Origin: Ptiloglossa arizonensis
Lineage: Eukaryota > Arthropoda > Insecta > Hymenoptera > Colletidae
Assembly (NCBI RefSeq): GCF_051014685.1
Contig: NC_135052.1
Location: 11,243,105 to 11,307,104 of the forward strand
Direction: 5' to 3'
Length of the DNA stretch: 64,000 bases
Notes under the pieces: model-generated
Told to the model about the DNA's origin: nothing
What the model saw: only the letters and a program-made list of their open reading frames with translations
The model's database searches: none
In this document: positions 23,566-36,546 of the stretch, in pieces
Layout of the letters: every line of letters starts with the position of its first letter
Position numbering within the stretch: the stretch's first letter is position 1
Position numbers and translations under genes: made by a program

Positions 23566-23655
23566 GAGTACTGCTCAATGTAGTACTGTTTAATGTAGTA
23601 CTGTTCAATGTAGTACTTTTCAATGTAGTACTGTTCAATGCAGTACCGTTCAATA
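23566..23655. repeat. 15-bp minisatellite, six copies
   Basis: Six copies of a unit close to TAGTACTGTTCAATG follow each other without gaps (first GAGTACTGCTCAATG, last CAGTACCGTTCAATA). The array starts at the base after the right end of MITE copy 2. Read in one frame it gives a repeated VVLFN peptide, but no gene context supports translation. Confidence 0.9.
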
Positions 23656-25939
23656 AGTTTTTAACGCGTTTATTGTCGTTATTTTCGCTATTTTAATCGT
23701 CGTCGTACGATTTCGAGCCAATTTACCGATTAACGTCTATCAATCGATACTCGTTGCGTACACCGTGTCATCTTCGAAACGAAGGAATAATCGTGGACGA
23801 GAGTCCTGTTAAAACTAGTGGAAAAAGATCTACGCGTGGAATCATTTTCGGCATACTCGATTTCATCCTGACGAACGAGCACATTTCGGTGTACGAGACA
23901 GGGAGGGAAGAAAAAGAAAGCGAGTTTAGGGTGTCGGAGATGCAAGATTACTGCCGAAAAAACTTTTGCTTCGACTAGAAGGGATTTATTCCGGAATCCC
24001 TGTAACCTATCGAAGCAGGTCATTCCACGCAATGTCCATGGCCGGAAAACTTAGATGACCTTGGGAATCGCAATCGATCGGCGAAACCTTTGGGGCGGAA
24101 CGCTCCAACTCACCCTTCTGATACATACGCGATAGGAGCCTTTCCGTAACGCGAAGGTAATCGCGCCCTTTGTTGCGATCCAGAAGAAAAGTTTAAGAAA
24201 AAATTGTCTCACCGAATAAATACGTCGCTGACTAAGTCTGCGCACACCCGTGACGCGATGCGAACGCCCACAGACTTTTGGAGTCGCGAGAAGTCCATTA
24301 TTTATAAATATTCGGTTTTTCGTCGATCGTCGGAGAACATTTCGAGCCGGGATATTCGATTCGGTTAATAATGTGGGTGAATATATTCGTATTAGGCACG
24401 GGTTTGTTTGTTTTTTGTGTGTTCAATGTAGAAAAACACGCAACGTTGTCTACGCTAACTGTTAACGAATTTCACGGTAATATTTATATCGCGTAAAATT
24501 TTCCCGAATTGGACATCGTTGAAGTCGACACTAGGCGAATTCTTGAAAATAAACCGATCGATTTTTCTAAAAGGAGCATCGATAGATCGATCTAGAGATA
24601 GAAACGGTGGTAAAGGAAGGTGTCTACGCTAAAGATTTCGGTTATATCGGTGATCGAAAATATATTTCATGACCCCGATAACAGCCATTTATAACGCCGC
24701 GTTTGGAATAAGTTTTAATTCAATTGATGTCGCGCTAAGTTGGAGATTATTCGGAACAAAACACGATAAATGAGCTTTATCGAGATTTTAATGTTTAATT
24801 TAAATTACCAGTTATTTACTCCCCATAAACAGATTGTAATTCGGCACTTTATTTTTATCTTCCCAACTGTACATCAGAAAGGAAGCTATTATAACAAAGT
24901 ATCTCATGTAGGAATGTACGTATTCTATACGTATAGGAATATATATATCCGATCAGATTTTGAGCAATCTCGATCCACGGATGATAATGACGACAACCAC
25001 TTCTGGTTCTTTCATTTTTTCGATATAAATACACATATATACGTATATTCGTGCTCCGTAGAAACTGTAAAAACTATTGCAAATAAATCTCAAAGAGAAG
25101 TAAATTTGAAAAAGGCAAAAAATTGAAGGAAATCTTGTTCTTCGCACAGTCCTCCGAATACACGTTGATTCGGACGAGAAAAAGGTGTCGTGTTCTTCAC
25201 AGATTCCTCGAGGTTCTGTCGACTCGTTTCTATCGACGCGAATAGTTTTCGCGATTTTTCCCGATTTCGTTCCTTGAAATCTTCGGTGACTAGGATCGAC
25301 CTACGAAGAAAAACAACCACGAACGCCCCGGTCGAGGTGTAAACACCTGGAATGATTTTCAGTCGCCCGAAACTCTTGTTCGATTTCCAAGAGAGCGAGG
25401 CCTCGACTCGACGATACACGATGTCGGTCGCACCAGATCCGATCCGAGTGCGTGCTCTTATTCGCGTTCGCGGAAACGTTTGCGCGTGTACGAACGCGTC
25501 TGGGTTCTCTTCCTTCCTCAAGGGTACGTGACTGCACCCGGGAGCGCTATCCCTTCTACCCCTGAAACAGGAACATCGAGCGCTAACGGAACCCAGGCGA
25601 ATCCCCCACCCCCGCTCTTAGCCATTGCATACTTTATTGTGCGCATTATTTAAATGAGCGCAACTTCGCCGTAATCTTGCCACCGAGCAAACCCCTCCGA
25701 CTCCTCCACTTCGTTCTCTCTTCTACCCCTGTACCAACTACCTAAGCAACCCTTAACGTGTGGCGGTAGCTGGCGCGGAAAGGAGCGAGGAAACGGCGAA
25801 GAACGAGGAGGAGGAGAAGGTGGAGGTGGAGGAGAAGGAGGACGAGGACGAGGAGTGGGGAGGGGAGCCACCGGTAGGAAGGGAAATGGTGGGAGTAGGT
25901 AGGGTTTAGGTGTGGGTGGTCGGCGGAGCTTTCCCTGGG

Positions 25940-25941
<2 letters not shown>

Positions 25942-25973
<32 letters not shown>
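25942..25973. repeat. (CTG)n microsatellite
   Basis: About ten CTG/GCT triplets lie next to a purine-rich block. One plus-strand frame reads it as a run of alanines, but the surrounding frame has no recognisable domain and I do not call it coding. Confidence 0.85.
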
Positions 25974-25974
<1 letters not shown>

Positions 25975-28900
25975 GGGGCAGAGAAGAGGCTGGCCGACCG
26001 TGTTTTTGCGAGCTGTTTCTGCTGACCAGTGCGGCTTTTCCTGTGCGGTCATCTCTCGTCGCCTCCCAAAGCTTGTAGAGTCGCTTATTGCCCCGAAGCT
26101 CCTGTTAACCGCCCTCTTTAGCTTCCTGTCCCGACAGTCCTACCTCCGCTACATCTTCTCTTCTTTTTTCTCTGTATCGACGCGCGCGAGCTCCTCTGGC
26201 GAACTTTTCCTACGTTTTCCTCGCTACTCGTGGATCTGGCTTTCTTCGCCGATTTATCAATGTCTCGTTGATTTCGGTGTTTCGACCAGTGTACAACCGG
26301 TAACGTCGTTCACTTTCGAGGGAACAATTAACGAGTAACGGTTCGGTGTCTCGTCTCGGATTCGTCGATGCTGACTCTTTGGCGAGGTTCGTTCAGCCGG
26401 GGACAATCTCGGGCCGCGATCAATCGTTCCAACGGTTGCTTCGAGATAAGGAAAATTCGGATCGAACTCGGCGTCGAGGAAAGAGGCCGGGTTGTAGTCG
26501 CGGCGAAACATTTTAAATTGGCGAGAAAGAAACTGTCTGGAGCGAATGCTCGATTTTTAAGTTGGCGCGTATTGTTGCTGTCTTTCCAGAAATAATATTC
26601 GTTATTATTATCGTTACGAGTGTAACGGTTGTCGGAACGAAAAAATTGATACTTTACCATTATGCTTCGAGCTATTCGTGTCATTGTTTACTTGTACCCG
26701 CGTGTAGTCACTATTATGTGATTACGCACGATTGAATTCTTCGATTGTACTAAACGTGTGTCCAAAACGTGTGTCAGATGAAAAGTTTCGAGGCAGACAT
26801 TATAGAGGAATCACCACTATCGGTAATATTTCTCTCTAGTGAAACAAACACGGTTAATTCGGTTATTTATTTCGTATTTCTTCGTTTTTCGAAAAGTGCA
26901 CGTTCCTCGCGAAACAGGAAAACGATCTGTTTCACGCAAACCGTGAAAATTTCGGCTACTCTGCCGCACCTTTGCTCGTTTGTTCCAACCACGGGAAACA
27001 CCATATCCGGGGGCAATTGCTTTGTGAAGATACGACGTAGAAGCCTTTCGCTCTTGCTTCTCTTGAATTCCATGGTTGTAGAAATTTTTACAATTCGGTC
27101 TTAAAATTCGACCGAATTTCTAGCGTCACTCGTTTAGCGACCGATGCGTGTACAATTGTGTTGTGCTCGCAATTACCCTTTGTCGAGTACGCACCGCGCG
27201 ATACCAAAACGCAGATTATTTCTAAATCTCTCGGGTAGAACAATTAAGCGAATTACACAAACGTAACAGCTGAACATTAACTCGTAATGTGACCCTTCGT
27301 TTACTCGACCGTTAGCCACACCCTACTGGCCTTCAAGGGCAAGTACTCGTCATCCCTCTGTCCCTTCGATCTCTCGCGCTAATCGAGGTTTGGATTTAGT
27401 CCGAAAGACAGTCACCGGGAGTATGTAAATGTTGGGCACGAAATGTTTCGTGGACGTGAACGTTAACGATTTATCCTCATTTTTTTCCTTTCTTTAATTT
27501 TCGTTTTTGTACATCGAGTCGACATTTTTGTAGAAAATTTCGAGTACATACGGAAAACGGTTCGACGCTTCACAAAGATATCAAAGGTGGTGTCTTATCC
27601 GTGGTTCCCTTTAGCTTCGAACAACTGGCGGATTTTTCTTATCTCTCACTCTGGTAAGCCGCGAAAGAATAACTACTAAAGATATCGAGTCCGCATATGT
27701 ATCAACGTGGCGAATACTCCGAAAAGAGATCGCGAGAGAGTGAAACCAAGTTCGTTTCTCTTGCTCGCTTTACCAATCACTGCAAACACTTACCGATACA
27801 GTAGCCAACCGAGACAACGATTTTACCGATGAGAAATCAAAAACGTAACGCTAGGTTGATCGATAAGTTTTCTCGTTTTTTCTATCGTAAAAGCATACTA
27901 CGACACTTCAACTTTGCGCAACTGTAAATACACGAACCAGTCGACAAATCTACGCGAAACTTCACACGTGTTCATCAAACGGTAGTACCGTCTTTAGTAG
28001 AAATAAAACGACGAACCTAATAGCTCCGTGTCTCATCGAACGACAAAACTGATTTACTTGTTGCAAGTAAAATTTTCTCAATGTAAAACTTCACCGTCTG
28101 GAAAAGTAATTGTACACACACAGAAGAAAAAAAAAAAGGAAAGGAAAATTGTATCTCGATACTCGTTGAGAGTTCGGAGCAGGTTCGCGCGCAAAAACAA
28201 GTTCTGAGATGAAAAGAAAATAGGAAACAGACACCAAACGGTTCGCCCTCGAAAGGCGTCGGAAACGACTGCGGCGTGAACCCGTTTTTAGTTGCGAAAT
28301 ATTTGTAAATATTTCCCTTTGTGGGGCGAAGATTGGAAGGGGTTGAAGAGGCTCCTCTAGGCGGCAGGATGAGTCGAGGGTGGAAAGGATAAAAGCTTTC
28401 TGCTCTGTACGTTTGACGGTCAAACGGATCCTGTATTTGGCAAGGCCTACACTCGTCTAAAGCCCTTCAAAGAAATGCCACGTGCTCGGCATAAGCTTCT
28501 CCTACGATTAGCGCCGGCAACGGGTTGTTTGCGTTGAAAATATTCCAACCTCTGGCAGCGGTGTGTAGCCTTTAACAATTTCCAAGATAGATTCGTTAGT
28601 ATTTACGGAGCACACGAGATCCTCGCGTATCAGCCAGGTATATGTTTACTCGTCTGCACGTACATACATGCAATTCTGTTTTCGAGTCGAGTTCATGCTT
28701 CGAGTATTTCGTTATAATTCCACTCGTCGAAATTTAACGCTTAACGACCAGACCGTGTGTTTATTCGGTGGACACTAAGTCGTACAAATATATCAGTTTG
28801 TCTTCAGCCTCGTGGTACGCGTTTCGTATAAATATCTTGTTCGAGAACAAATTGATATCCTTTCTCCTCGTGTCATTTTACGATTTCGACGTTAGGTAAC

Positions 28901-29451
28901 AACTTACTTCTCCTCGCAATATTTACTTTTTATTTTAGTTCACTTTCTTTCTATTCCGTTACTTTGTTCTATTTAATCTTCAAGATGTTAATCCGAAGAT
29001 TAAAAGATGAGAAATTTGATCTTGATCTTATCCTATTTTCGTACCACTGATATAATTATGTCGTAAAATCGACCAGAGAATAGATTTTCACCTTTCGATT
29101 GTCCTCGTTTCGACTACTCTTTTCTCTTTGTGTGTACTTTTGCTGCCTCTTTTGTTCCATTACTGCAACTATTGAAGTCGATATCGATTATTTATTTTGC
29201 AACATCGTGGAATTGTTAACACCTTAAAGAAATGAACGAACGTGAGGTCTGTCTCGCTTCTCGATTAATTTATCGTCCGTTTATATTTTCGTAGAAAATT
29301 GGGCAATCTTTTTCGATAATGTCGAGAGTCTTGGGATCAAAGAGAGTTCAGGTGCTTCGACGCAAATTAGGAAGGGGTTGTGTTGGTGAGGAATAGACCT
29401 GTTCGTTCACCACATAGTAGATACTTCAATCACGTAAGGGTATCCCCGATC

Positions 29452-29576
29452 AGTAAACAAGCGAGGGTCGTTACAGCAATGGTTAAACCGATGACTATAG
29501 GCCAATAAGAGGCCGGGGGTATTTAGGAGGGTTGTTTACGGCTACTTTTCTTTTTCTGGTCAATAAGGTTTAACCA
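29452..29576. promoter_or_regulatory. Compact motif cluster, possible enhancer
   Basis: Within 125 bases there is an inverted pair of forkhead-like cores (GTAAACA at 29453, TGTTTAC at 29533). There is also an inverted pair GGTTAAACC (29481-29489) and GGTTTAACC (29567-29575), and a near-exact direct pair GGCCAATAAG (29500-29509) and GGTCAATAAG (29558-29567). Such nested paired words are typical of cis-regulatory modules. The function is inferred from arrangement only. Confidence 0.35.
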
Positions 29577-31609
29577 CCCCAAGAGACCGTCGATCTGTCC
29601 ATCCAGTTTCCCTAATTGCTGACGCTGCAGCAACTATTTTTATCGTGTTTACCAATTAGGTTTCCTCTCTTTGTTTTCAAGACGAACGCTTTTCCTTACG
29701 TTATAAATATTTCCTCTTCTCTTCTCAGCCTCTGTCTAATTGATACTTCGTCGATGACGGTGGAAAGTTTAAATAGATTTCGCAATAGTGTACAGAGTGA
29801 CCTGTAAAACGTAGAAAAAACTATATCGAATGTATAGAATAAAACTTTCTTGCTCAAGATTTCAATCTTTCGCGAGAGAATCGATTTCGAAGACTCTTTG
29901 GCTACGAGCACGATACAGTATCGTTTGGCTAACGTGTCTGCCCATTACTCATTATTTCCACTTGTGTCATCTTTGCAAATATTGACGGTGGTACAGCATT
30001 ATCTTCTATTTTCCGACGATCTTAGTATCACGTAACTAGTTAAAACCAGTTGAAGCAGATAACACTGCACATTCGTCAATGTTTAGAAACACCAACACGC
30101 GCAAAGCTAATCGGTAACGCGCGTAGACTTTCGCCAAGTTGAACTCGATCGCAAGAAAAGAGCCTCGCGGTACAAATTCTTATTTCGTACTCCCTTTCTG
30201 TTTTTTCACGAAGCACAATCGGAAAAACACAGCTAGATTATTTCACGTGTTCAGAGACGTCATCGTTTGCTCAAAGACATTGCCTCGATTGCCAACGCAT
30301 GCTTCCGAACTGATGATTCTTCGACACGAATGGATTAAGAATAGCGCGATCTCGTTCAAGGAAACTGTTGATCTCTACCCTATAATCCGTGTAGAAAAAA
30401 TCTACTCGTTTCGGATTGTGTCGGCAGGTAGTTTACGAGCAACTGGCGTCCATGGAATCGAATCGGACACCGAAAATAAAATACGAGACGAGAAACCAGA
30501 TTCTCTACCGTCAGCGAATAACAATCGATGATGAAACGAGTTCGCGAAGCAACAACATCCTGACGTGTTCCCCGTGAAAATGATCGCGTCACGGTGAAGC
30601 GATCGGTCCGTATAGACTGGAAATAGCAGGGTAGTCGGTTTAAGAGTACCGCGACGGTAGAGAGCATTTGCGTGTGCCGATCGACGGCGCGGAAGGAACG
30701 TTCTTTTCATCGTCTTTTGCTTTTAAGCGACCTGTTTCATCGTTCTTCGTTCTCGCGTGTCCTCTTGCTCGCGAGCTCGCGGGATCCCGCCTCGCGATTT
30801 TCGCTCATCGTCGAAGAGGTCGCCGCGATTCGTTCTCGGGACCGATTCATCGTTTACTCTGCGTGTCGCTCGTGCGTTCGTCGCCACAAAATAATTGGTC
30901 GAAGCAGGTGCCGGAGTTACTTAAGGAGACTTAACGAATATGGATTAAAAGTTCCTCGGAGTCAATACCAATGGGGAAAATAAGGACAGAGTGTCTCGTT
31001 GATGGAGCAAGGGAGAGAGGGACGTTGAACCGAGTGTAGAAACGGGTTGGTATTCGAGATTGGCGGCTGCAGGCGGAGTAGGCGGCTGTACGGGCCGATG
31101 GAATTGTGTTTGTATTTTAATGAGGGGGCTATGCTAATCCCTCTCGCGGCACGCAGTCGTTCCTCTCCTCTTCGGGAGAGAAGGAAAACCCGTTTTTCCA
31201 TTTCGCGGCTGCCGCAAACGGCTCACGGCGTTGAACCGAGTCTGAGCCGTGAAGAGGAGCCGCGCGGTTACAGACCGACGAATAAATTCGCACTTCACTC
31301 GTGTATTTGCAAATTTTAAAGGGAACCGGCGGGGGGGCCCTACAACGCCCGATTGTTTTAATATCTTTTGCCTGCCTGGTTGCGCGCTTGCCACCGAAGG
31401 GTGTTCGCTCGCCGACTGAAAATCGAAAGGACGAAAGAGGGTAGGCTTTTTTCACCGTTCCCCGTTCCCGATGTTCAGAGAGCGTCAGCTCGGGATGTTA
31501 ATAACGACAGTTTCGAATTTTCCTACGCGAAATAAACACAGTTGGTTAGCGACGGGATGTATGAACCCTTTGCAATCGAAGCTTCCCTGCTACCAGAAAC
31601 TGGCGCCCC

Positions 31610-31780
31610 GATGAAATCCTTCGAATCGTGTGATTCATTTCAAACGGAACATTTTCATTTCAATATTTCGTATACACGTGTTTACATTTCTTACGAGAAA
31701 AGAGTAATTGAATTTTAATTTCAATTCCAAAGCACGATGGTTTTCCAAATTGGAGAAAGTACACCGAATTGAGGGTTAAG
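31610..31780. repeat. Local diverged duplicate, copy A
   Basis: This segment is similar to 32876-33045 over its length. Shared words in the same order include AAATCCTTCGA, GGAACATTTT, CGTTTACA or TGTTTACA, TACGAGAA, TTTCAATTC, AATTCCAAA and GTACACYGAATT. The copies are well diverged and neither has a coding frame. Confidence 0.6.
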
Positions 31781-32875
31781 TAACATCGATGTCCAGGGAA
31801 CCCGAAACAGAGAATTCTCTTGTCGTAACGTGGTTGTTATTTGTTTCGAAACATTGAATCACGAGAAGCACGATTTTGTTCGTTGTTTCGTTGGTTGATT
31901 TTTATTTCTGATCATCCTCGAGGAAATTTCAACGCGAGAACGATTCGCGAAGCAAATACTCGTTCCTCGAATTTGAGAATTTCATCGAGAAGAGCATTCG
32001 TTCGTTGGTAAAATTCTATTCAACGATATCGTATTAGAGCGGAACGTGTTAAACACGTCGAATCATCAATGCCACGTGTAATAAAAAATACAAGAATAGT
32101 TTGTTTCGCGTGCAAGGGAATCTTAAAGAGGATCGTTTCATCCCTTACGGAACAAAGAGTCCACCCTATACTTTCCTGGCTGAGTATGCTCGATGATGCT
32201 GCTCCTCATTCTGCTCCCGGCACCGTTTCACCCCTCTTTGACCCAGTGCCATAATTTCAGGAATCGATAGTGTTCATACGCGTGCCTGCATACGTTCGTT
32301 TTCACCTCCGAACGATCGCTTCCTCGGGAAGGTCGTTAATCTTTCGACTGGGATCGATACAGTTATCGAAACTTCTTTTTGTTATTTCCTCGTGCCAATG
32401 GTAATTGACCGGATCGATCGACGACCGGGTTCGTAATTAATATATTTCGAGGCTCGATGTCGTGTACGTAAACGCGGAAGCGGAATTCGCTGCGAAACGT
32501 AGTACAGTTCGGCGAGTGGCTATTTCACGAGGGCCGAGGGCTTTTTTTTCCAAGGGAGCGAGTTTGGAAAAGTACGAAACTTCCTGGTAGACAGGGAGTT
32601 AGGTCGATAGGGGCCAATCCAATCCGGCCGATGTATTTACAGATCACTAGCCGAGCCATAGGAACTTGTATTCCTATATCGAATTCAAATCGGGAACGTT
32701 CTACCCGGTGTTTTTCATTAGAGGAGAACGAACGGACCGTCGTCGCAAAAATTTTCCCTCGCAATTAACGCGCACCGACCGTAAACGATTTCACGGTTGC
32801 GTTTCGGATTTGTCTCTCCGTGGTTTACGATTTGATCGTTTGCATTCGAGGTTTCTTTGCTCGAGACCTATGCCT

Positions 32876-33045
32876 CGAGAAAATCCTTCGAGTCGTAAAA
32901 TTAATCCGGAATGGAACATTTTTACATAATTCGCATACATGCGTTTACACTCTACGAGAACGTAATATTTCAATTCTAATTTGAATTCCAAACCATCGAG
33001 TTTTCCCGGATCGAAAATAGTACACTGAATTAGGTGACGACTGAG
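32876..33045. repeat. Local diverged duplicate, copy B
   Basis: This is the partner of the segment at 31610-31780, in the same orientation about 1.27 kb away. It is either an old segmental duplication or two copies of an unrecognised dispersed repeat. Confidence 0.6.
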
Positions 33046-34154
33046 GATCTTCTCGCGGGTCTAAATAGTTAAAACGTCGAACAAATTTTAAGAATCGAAC
33101 GTTGAATCGACTACTCGTTCTCTGGTACATTACGAACGTTACCACGTTTACGCGGACGATCGACGATGATTATAGTTTACCATACGCGACGTTTACGCAA
33201 TCGATACCAATGAAACCAATGCGGGATAATAAATCCCAACTCGTAGCGAGGCTCTGGACAATTATATTTTTACATTCGGCCGCGTTACGCTTGCTCGTGT
33301 ACAGGTAACGACTGTTGCATAAATCGCGAAGAAAGATTGAAAGTTCCTTGCACAGAGATGGGACAATGTTTAATCAGATTCGGTCGACAGAGAGCGTGGG
33401 CCGTTTTGGTTGAACTTCGGCAAACATCGCGTATCGCGGATGGTGTGTACAAGAGCGTGCAAGCCTGCTTGAAATTTTCACATTCTCTTTCGCAGTACAA
33501 TCGTTCCACGTGGAATCGGGCCGGGCCAGGCGACAGCCAGCAGACGGTTTAAACAATCGCCGAAGGGAAAACGAGGTGAAAGGAAAAAAAAAAGAGAGGG
33601 AAAGGCCAGAGGTAATCCCGCTTCTCGTCTGCTTCGTGATACATCGAGATATCGCCGAGTCGTTGTTGACCGAAGTTTCGATGATTCTGGTCGGAGAAAG
33701 ATTCAACCCGTGCCTGGACGATTATGTGCGGGCACCGGTTGCGGGGGTTGGTTTCTATACAGGCACGGGGACGGTCGCTGTTCGGTATCGATGTATTTTC
33801 AATACCGAGACAAAGCGATATAATCCGCGTTTAATTGGAAAACTTCACGTCGCCGTCTCCCTTTTCGATACAAATCGAGGCGAAACTCCGAATCGTTGCT
33901 CCTCCGTTGATATTTCTGCCCTCGGACCGAACCGTTTTGCGTTTACGTCGTTCCCGGCAACTCTCAATGATCCCCTCGTACTAGTTCTCCGGCGCGCGAT
34001 TCGCGAAACAAAATGAGAACGGTGCGTTCCGTTATCTTGAGTATCGTTCGTCCCGTTTCATAAGTTCGCGAATCACGCGCCGTGTTCTACGGTATCGAAG
34101 AAAATTCCACTCGAGGACATCGATGATACGAGGTTGCCTTTAAAAACCGACTTC
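33046..34154. other. Non-coding stretch
   Basis: No gene is recognisable. The longest frame (plus 33510-34016, 168 codons) has no domain, no splice context and ordinary composition for this region, so I do not call it. A 21-bp word at 33306-33326 recurs at 52192-52212. Confidence 0.4.
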
Positions 34155-34475
34155 GATTCGTCTTCGCGCGATCGTGCGATCTCGTCATTGCTTACGAAAT
34201 GGTCGAACCGGTCTCGTTGAGAACCATTCTTGGGAACAACGCTCTTGTTGTTCGAACCGCGATACATTTACAGCGATGGAAAATTTATGCGATTTACAGA
34301 GGAATAACGGTGAATAATATTCTTTGAATAATTTCTACCGATTCGTCTTCGCGCGATCGTGTGAGCTCGCGATTGCTTACTAAATGGTCGCTCTCTTGTT
34401 GTTCGAACCGCGATACATTTACAGCGATAGAAAATTTATGCGATTTACAGACGAATAACGGTAAATAATATTCTT
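34155..34475. repeat. Tandem duplication, about 171 and 136 bp
   Basis: GATTCGTCTTCGCGCGATCG starts at 34155 and again at 34340. Both copies continue through ATTGCTTAC, the block TTGTTGTTCGAACCGCGATA, AAAATTTATGCGATTTACAG and AATAATATTCTT. The second copy lacks an internal segment of about 35 bp (the GAACCGGTCTCG to GGGAACAACG region). It is a local duplication followed by deletion. Confidence 0.9.
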
Positions 34476-36407
34476 GGTACGAAGAATTGTAATTAGCAGT
34501 CGAGGGCTGCTCGAGACGACGCGTCCCTCGAGCCGAAGAAACATAAACAGTTATTGGGGTGATTTCTCGTCACGAATCCCTAACGTTGATTTCCACGATG
34601 AGCGGGCCAGTACCGTGTTATCGAATCATGAATCGATTACGAAAGAGAGCATTAAATAAAACATTAGCTCCCGAAGAGGCTTTTAAATTACGTTCGAACA
34701 TTCCTCTGTGTTTTAAATATTTTCCAATAGTTGACATTAAGATTTCAACGTCAAGTTTTATCCGTATTTTACTCATTGTGGTGACCGTTCGGACGATTAA
34801 TTGTAACATTCCGGACAAGACTCACCGAACGGTTCGACCCGCTCCTTTTTGCATCGATTTGTTACTTATTATCGTATCAGGAACCCATTGGAACGGTAGG
34901 AAATTTAGATCGTTAAAGATTTGAAATTTGCACTGGCCGACGTCCGTTCGAAAGTTATCGAAACAACCGAATTGTTCCGAATAAAAAATAAACGAGTAAC
35001 GGAAGTACCTCGTTGGAGTTAGTTCGCCTTTTGCAATGTAAATTTTACGAGAGTCGCCGGCCGAGCTCATCATCTCGTGTATACTGCATCCGCATTTTTT
35101 TCGCGGCGTTCTTCGCAAGAAGAAGTTCGTCGAGGATGGGGTTAAATTTAAAAAGTTTTTTAAGCGCGTTTTGTCGTGCCCCGTCGCTGCACCGCGAGGG
35201 AAACTCGCGGGTAAGAGCGACGATCCTCGTCGTTCCTGTTTGCCCGTCAGTCGTGTCGTTTTCGTAACTTTGGGCGATGATTAACCTGGTGTGACGCTGG
35301 AAAATAACATTGGACGACGTCTTGTTCACATTGCTGGAAGACGGTGTTCCCGTCTTCCTCGCGGCTGCGACGACGAGCACGAATATCGCGTAATTTCGCG
35401 GCGACTTCCGGTAAACTAGTTTCCCGCGATGAAGCTTTCCTCCGTGTTACGTTGCATATTTTAATATCATCGGACGACCGCCTCGTGTACAAGTTTTCGT
35501 TCCGGATTCGAATCGACGAATATCGCCCCGCTTATTCATTTTTCAGGTTTTTTTTTTCTTTTTTTGAAGAAGAAGACGAAGAAGAAGAAAGCTTGTTTCG
35601 TGTAAAATCTTTTCGTCAGCGCGGAAAGTTTTGACAGCAGTAAAATGTATGTTGTTAAAGAAGAACGGTAAATGTAAGAGGGGAAAGTTTCAAGTGCGGT
35701 ATGAAAAGTATATTCACCGTAAATTCACCTTTGGCGTTGGAGAAAAAGTAAAACAACGGTTCAACGTTCACAGCCGTTTTCGCGGTTAAACTTACACGTA
35801 AACATCCAAGAAACGTATTAATCGGAGCATCGGTTTTGACGACGATTTTCATCGTGGAAAACGTGTGAAAATTTATCGACTTGTTTCGCGTTCGAACGCG
35901 AAACACGCACGACGATTTGTAACTCGCGAGAAGGTAGAATATTCGGATTGACTTTTCATTTATTGACAATATCGCGTCGCACACCCCTTTGCGTGTCAAT
36001 TGCTAGTAACATATGCTGCCGATTGGTATTTGCCAAGGTTCTTATTATAGACTTGTCACGCAGCCGTGCACCGTAACAATTACAAGTCGCATCTTTAATT
36101 GAAGATATCAGTTCGCCCCTTAGAGAATGACACAGCTGGTCTCCGATGCGACTAAAACAATTATAGTATATCGCGAAGACACGACCTATTTTCATCTTCG
36201 TGTCGCGAATAAACGAGTCGGGCGACGGTTAAGCGCGAAAAATGCGAACGAGACGAGAACGATGGCAGACTCGTGAATACAGGATGTCGAATAACAACAA
36301 TTTGAAACTTACGGAAATCACGCGTTTAAAGAAGCTTGAACGGTACAAGTCCGAAAATTAATTTTGTCCAAGTTGAAAACGATTTCTCTTTCTTCTTAGA
36401 AAATGTA
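34476..36407. other. Non-coding stretch
   Basis: There are only short, overlapping frames without domains. A poly-T/GAAGAAGA region lies at about 35546-35592. No exon is supported. Confidence 0.4.
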
Positions 36408-36546
36408 CTGGATCGTTCGAAATGTCATTTCGTTTTTCTTTTCTTTTTGGTGAAAATGAAACACGATTTTTCTAGAATGTACAAACATTTTATTAAATTG
36501 TATATTCTCCATTTTGGAAAACGAAACGACTTACCGAACAACCTAA
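36408..36546 (+). mobile_element. Mariner-type MITE, copy 3
   Basis: It is flanked by TA on both sides (36406-36407 and 36547-36548). The left end is diverged (CTGGATCGTTCGAAATGTCA) while the right end is intact (CGACTTACCGAACAACCTAA). The core GAAACACGATTTTT, AGAATGTACAAACATTTT and CATTTTGGAAAACGAAACGA matches the family. It has no coding capacity. Confidence 0.9.

Larger units (their letters stand above)
23656..31609. other. GC-richer non-coding stretch
   Basis: I find no defensible exon here. The stretch includes a CTG repeat at 25942-25973 in a very purine/GC-rich neighbourhood (25780-25990) and a compact motif cluster at 29452-29576, described separately. Numerous short overlapping frames are compositional. 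The tract around 25800-25870 is strongly GGA/GAG rich. Confidence 0.45.

Noticed and set aside
23448..23696. Frame encoding a VVLFN peptide repeat
   Set aside because: It runs through a T-rich MITE end and the 15-bp minisatellite and is a repeat artefact.
25910..26338. 142-codon frame with a poly-alanine run
   Set aside because: The alanine run is the CTG microsatellite; the rest has no domain and lies in a purine/GC-rich tract where stops are rare.
33510..34016. 168-codon plus-strand frame
   Set aside because: Long for the region, but without domain, signal peptide or splice context, and the neighbouring frames are equally open because of CpG-rich composition.
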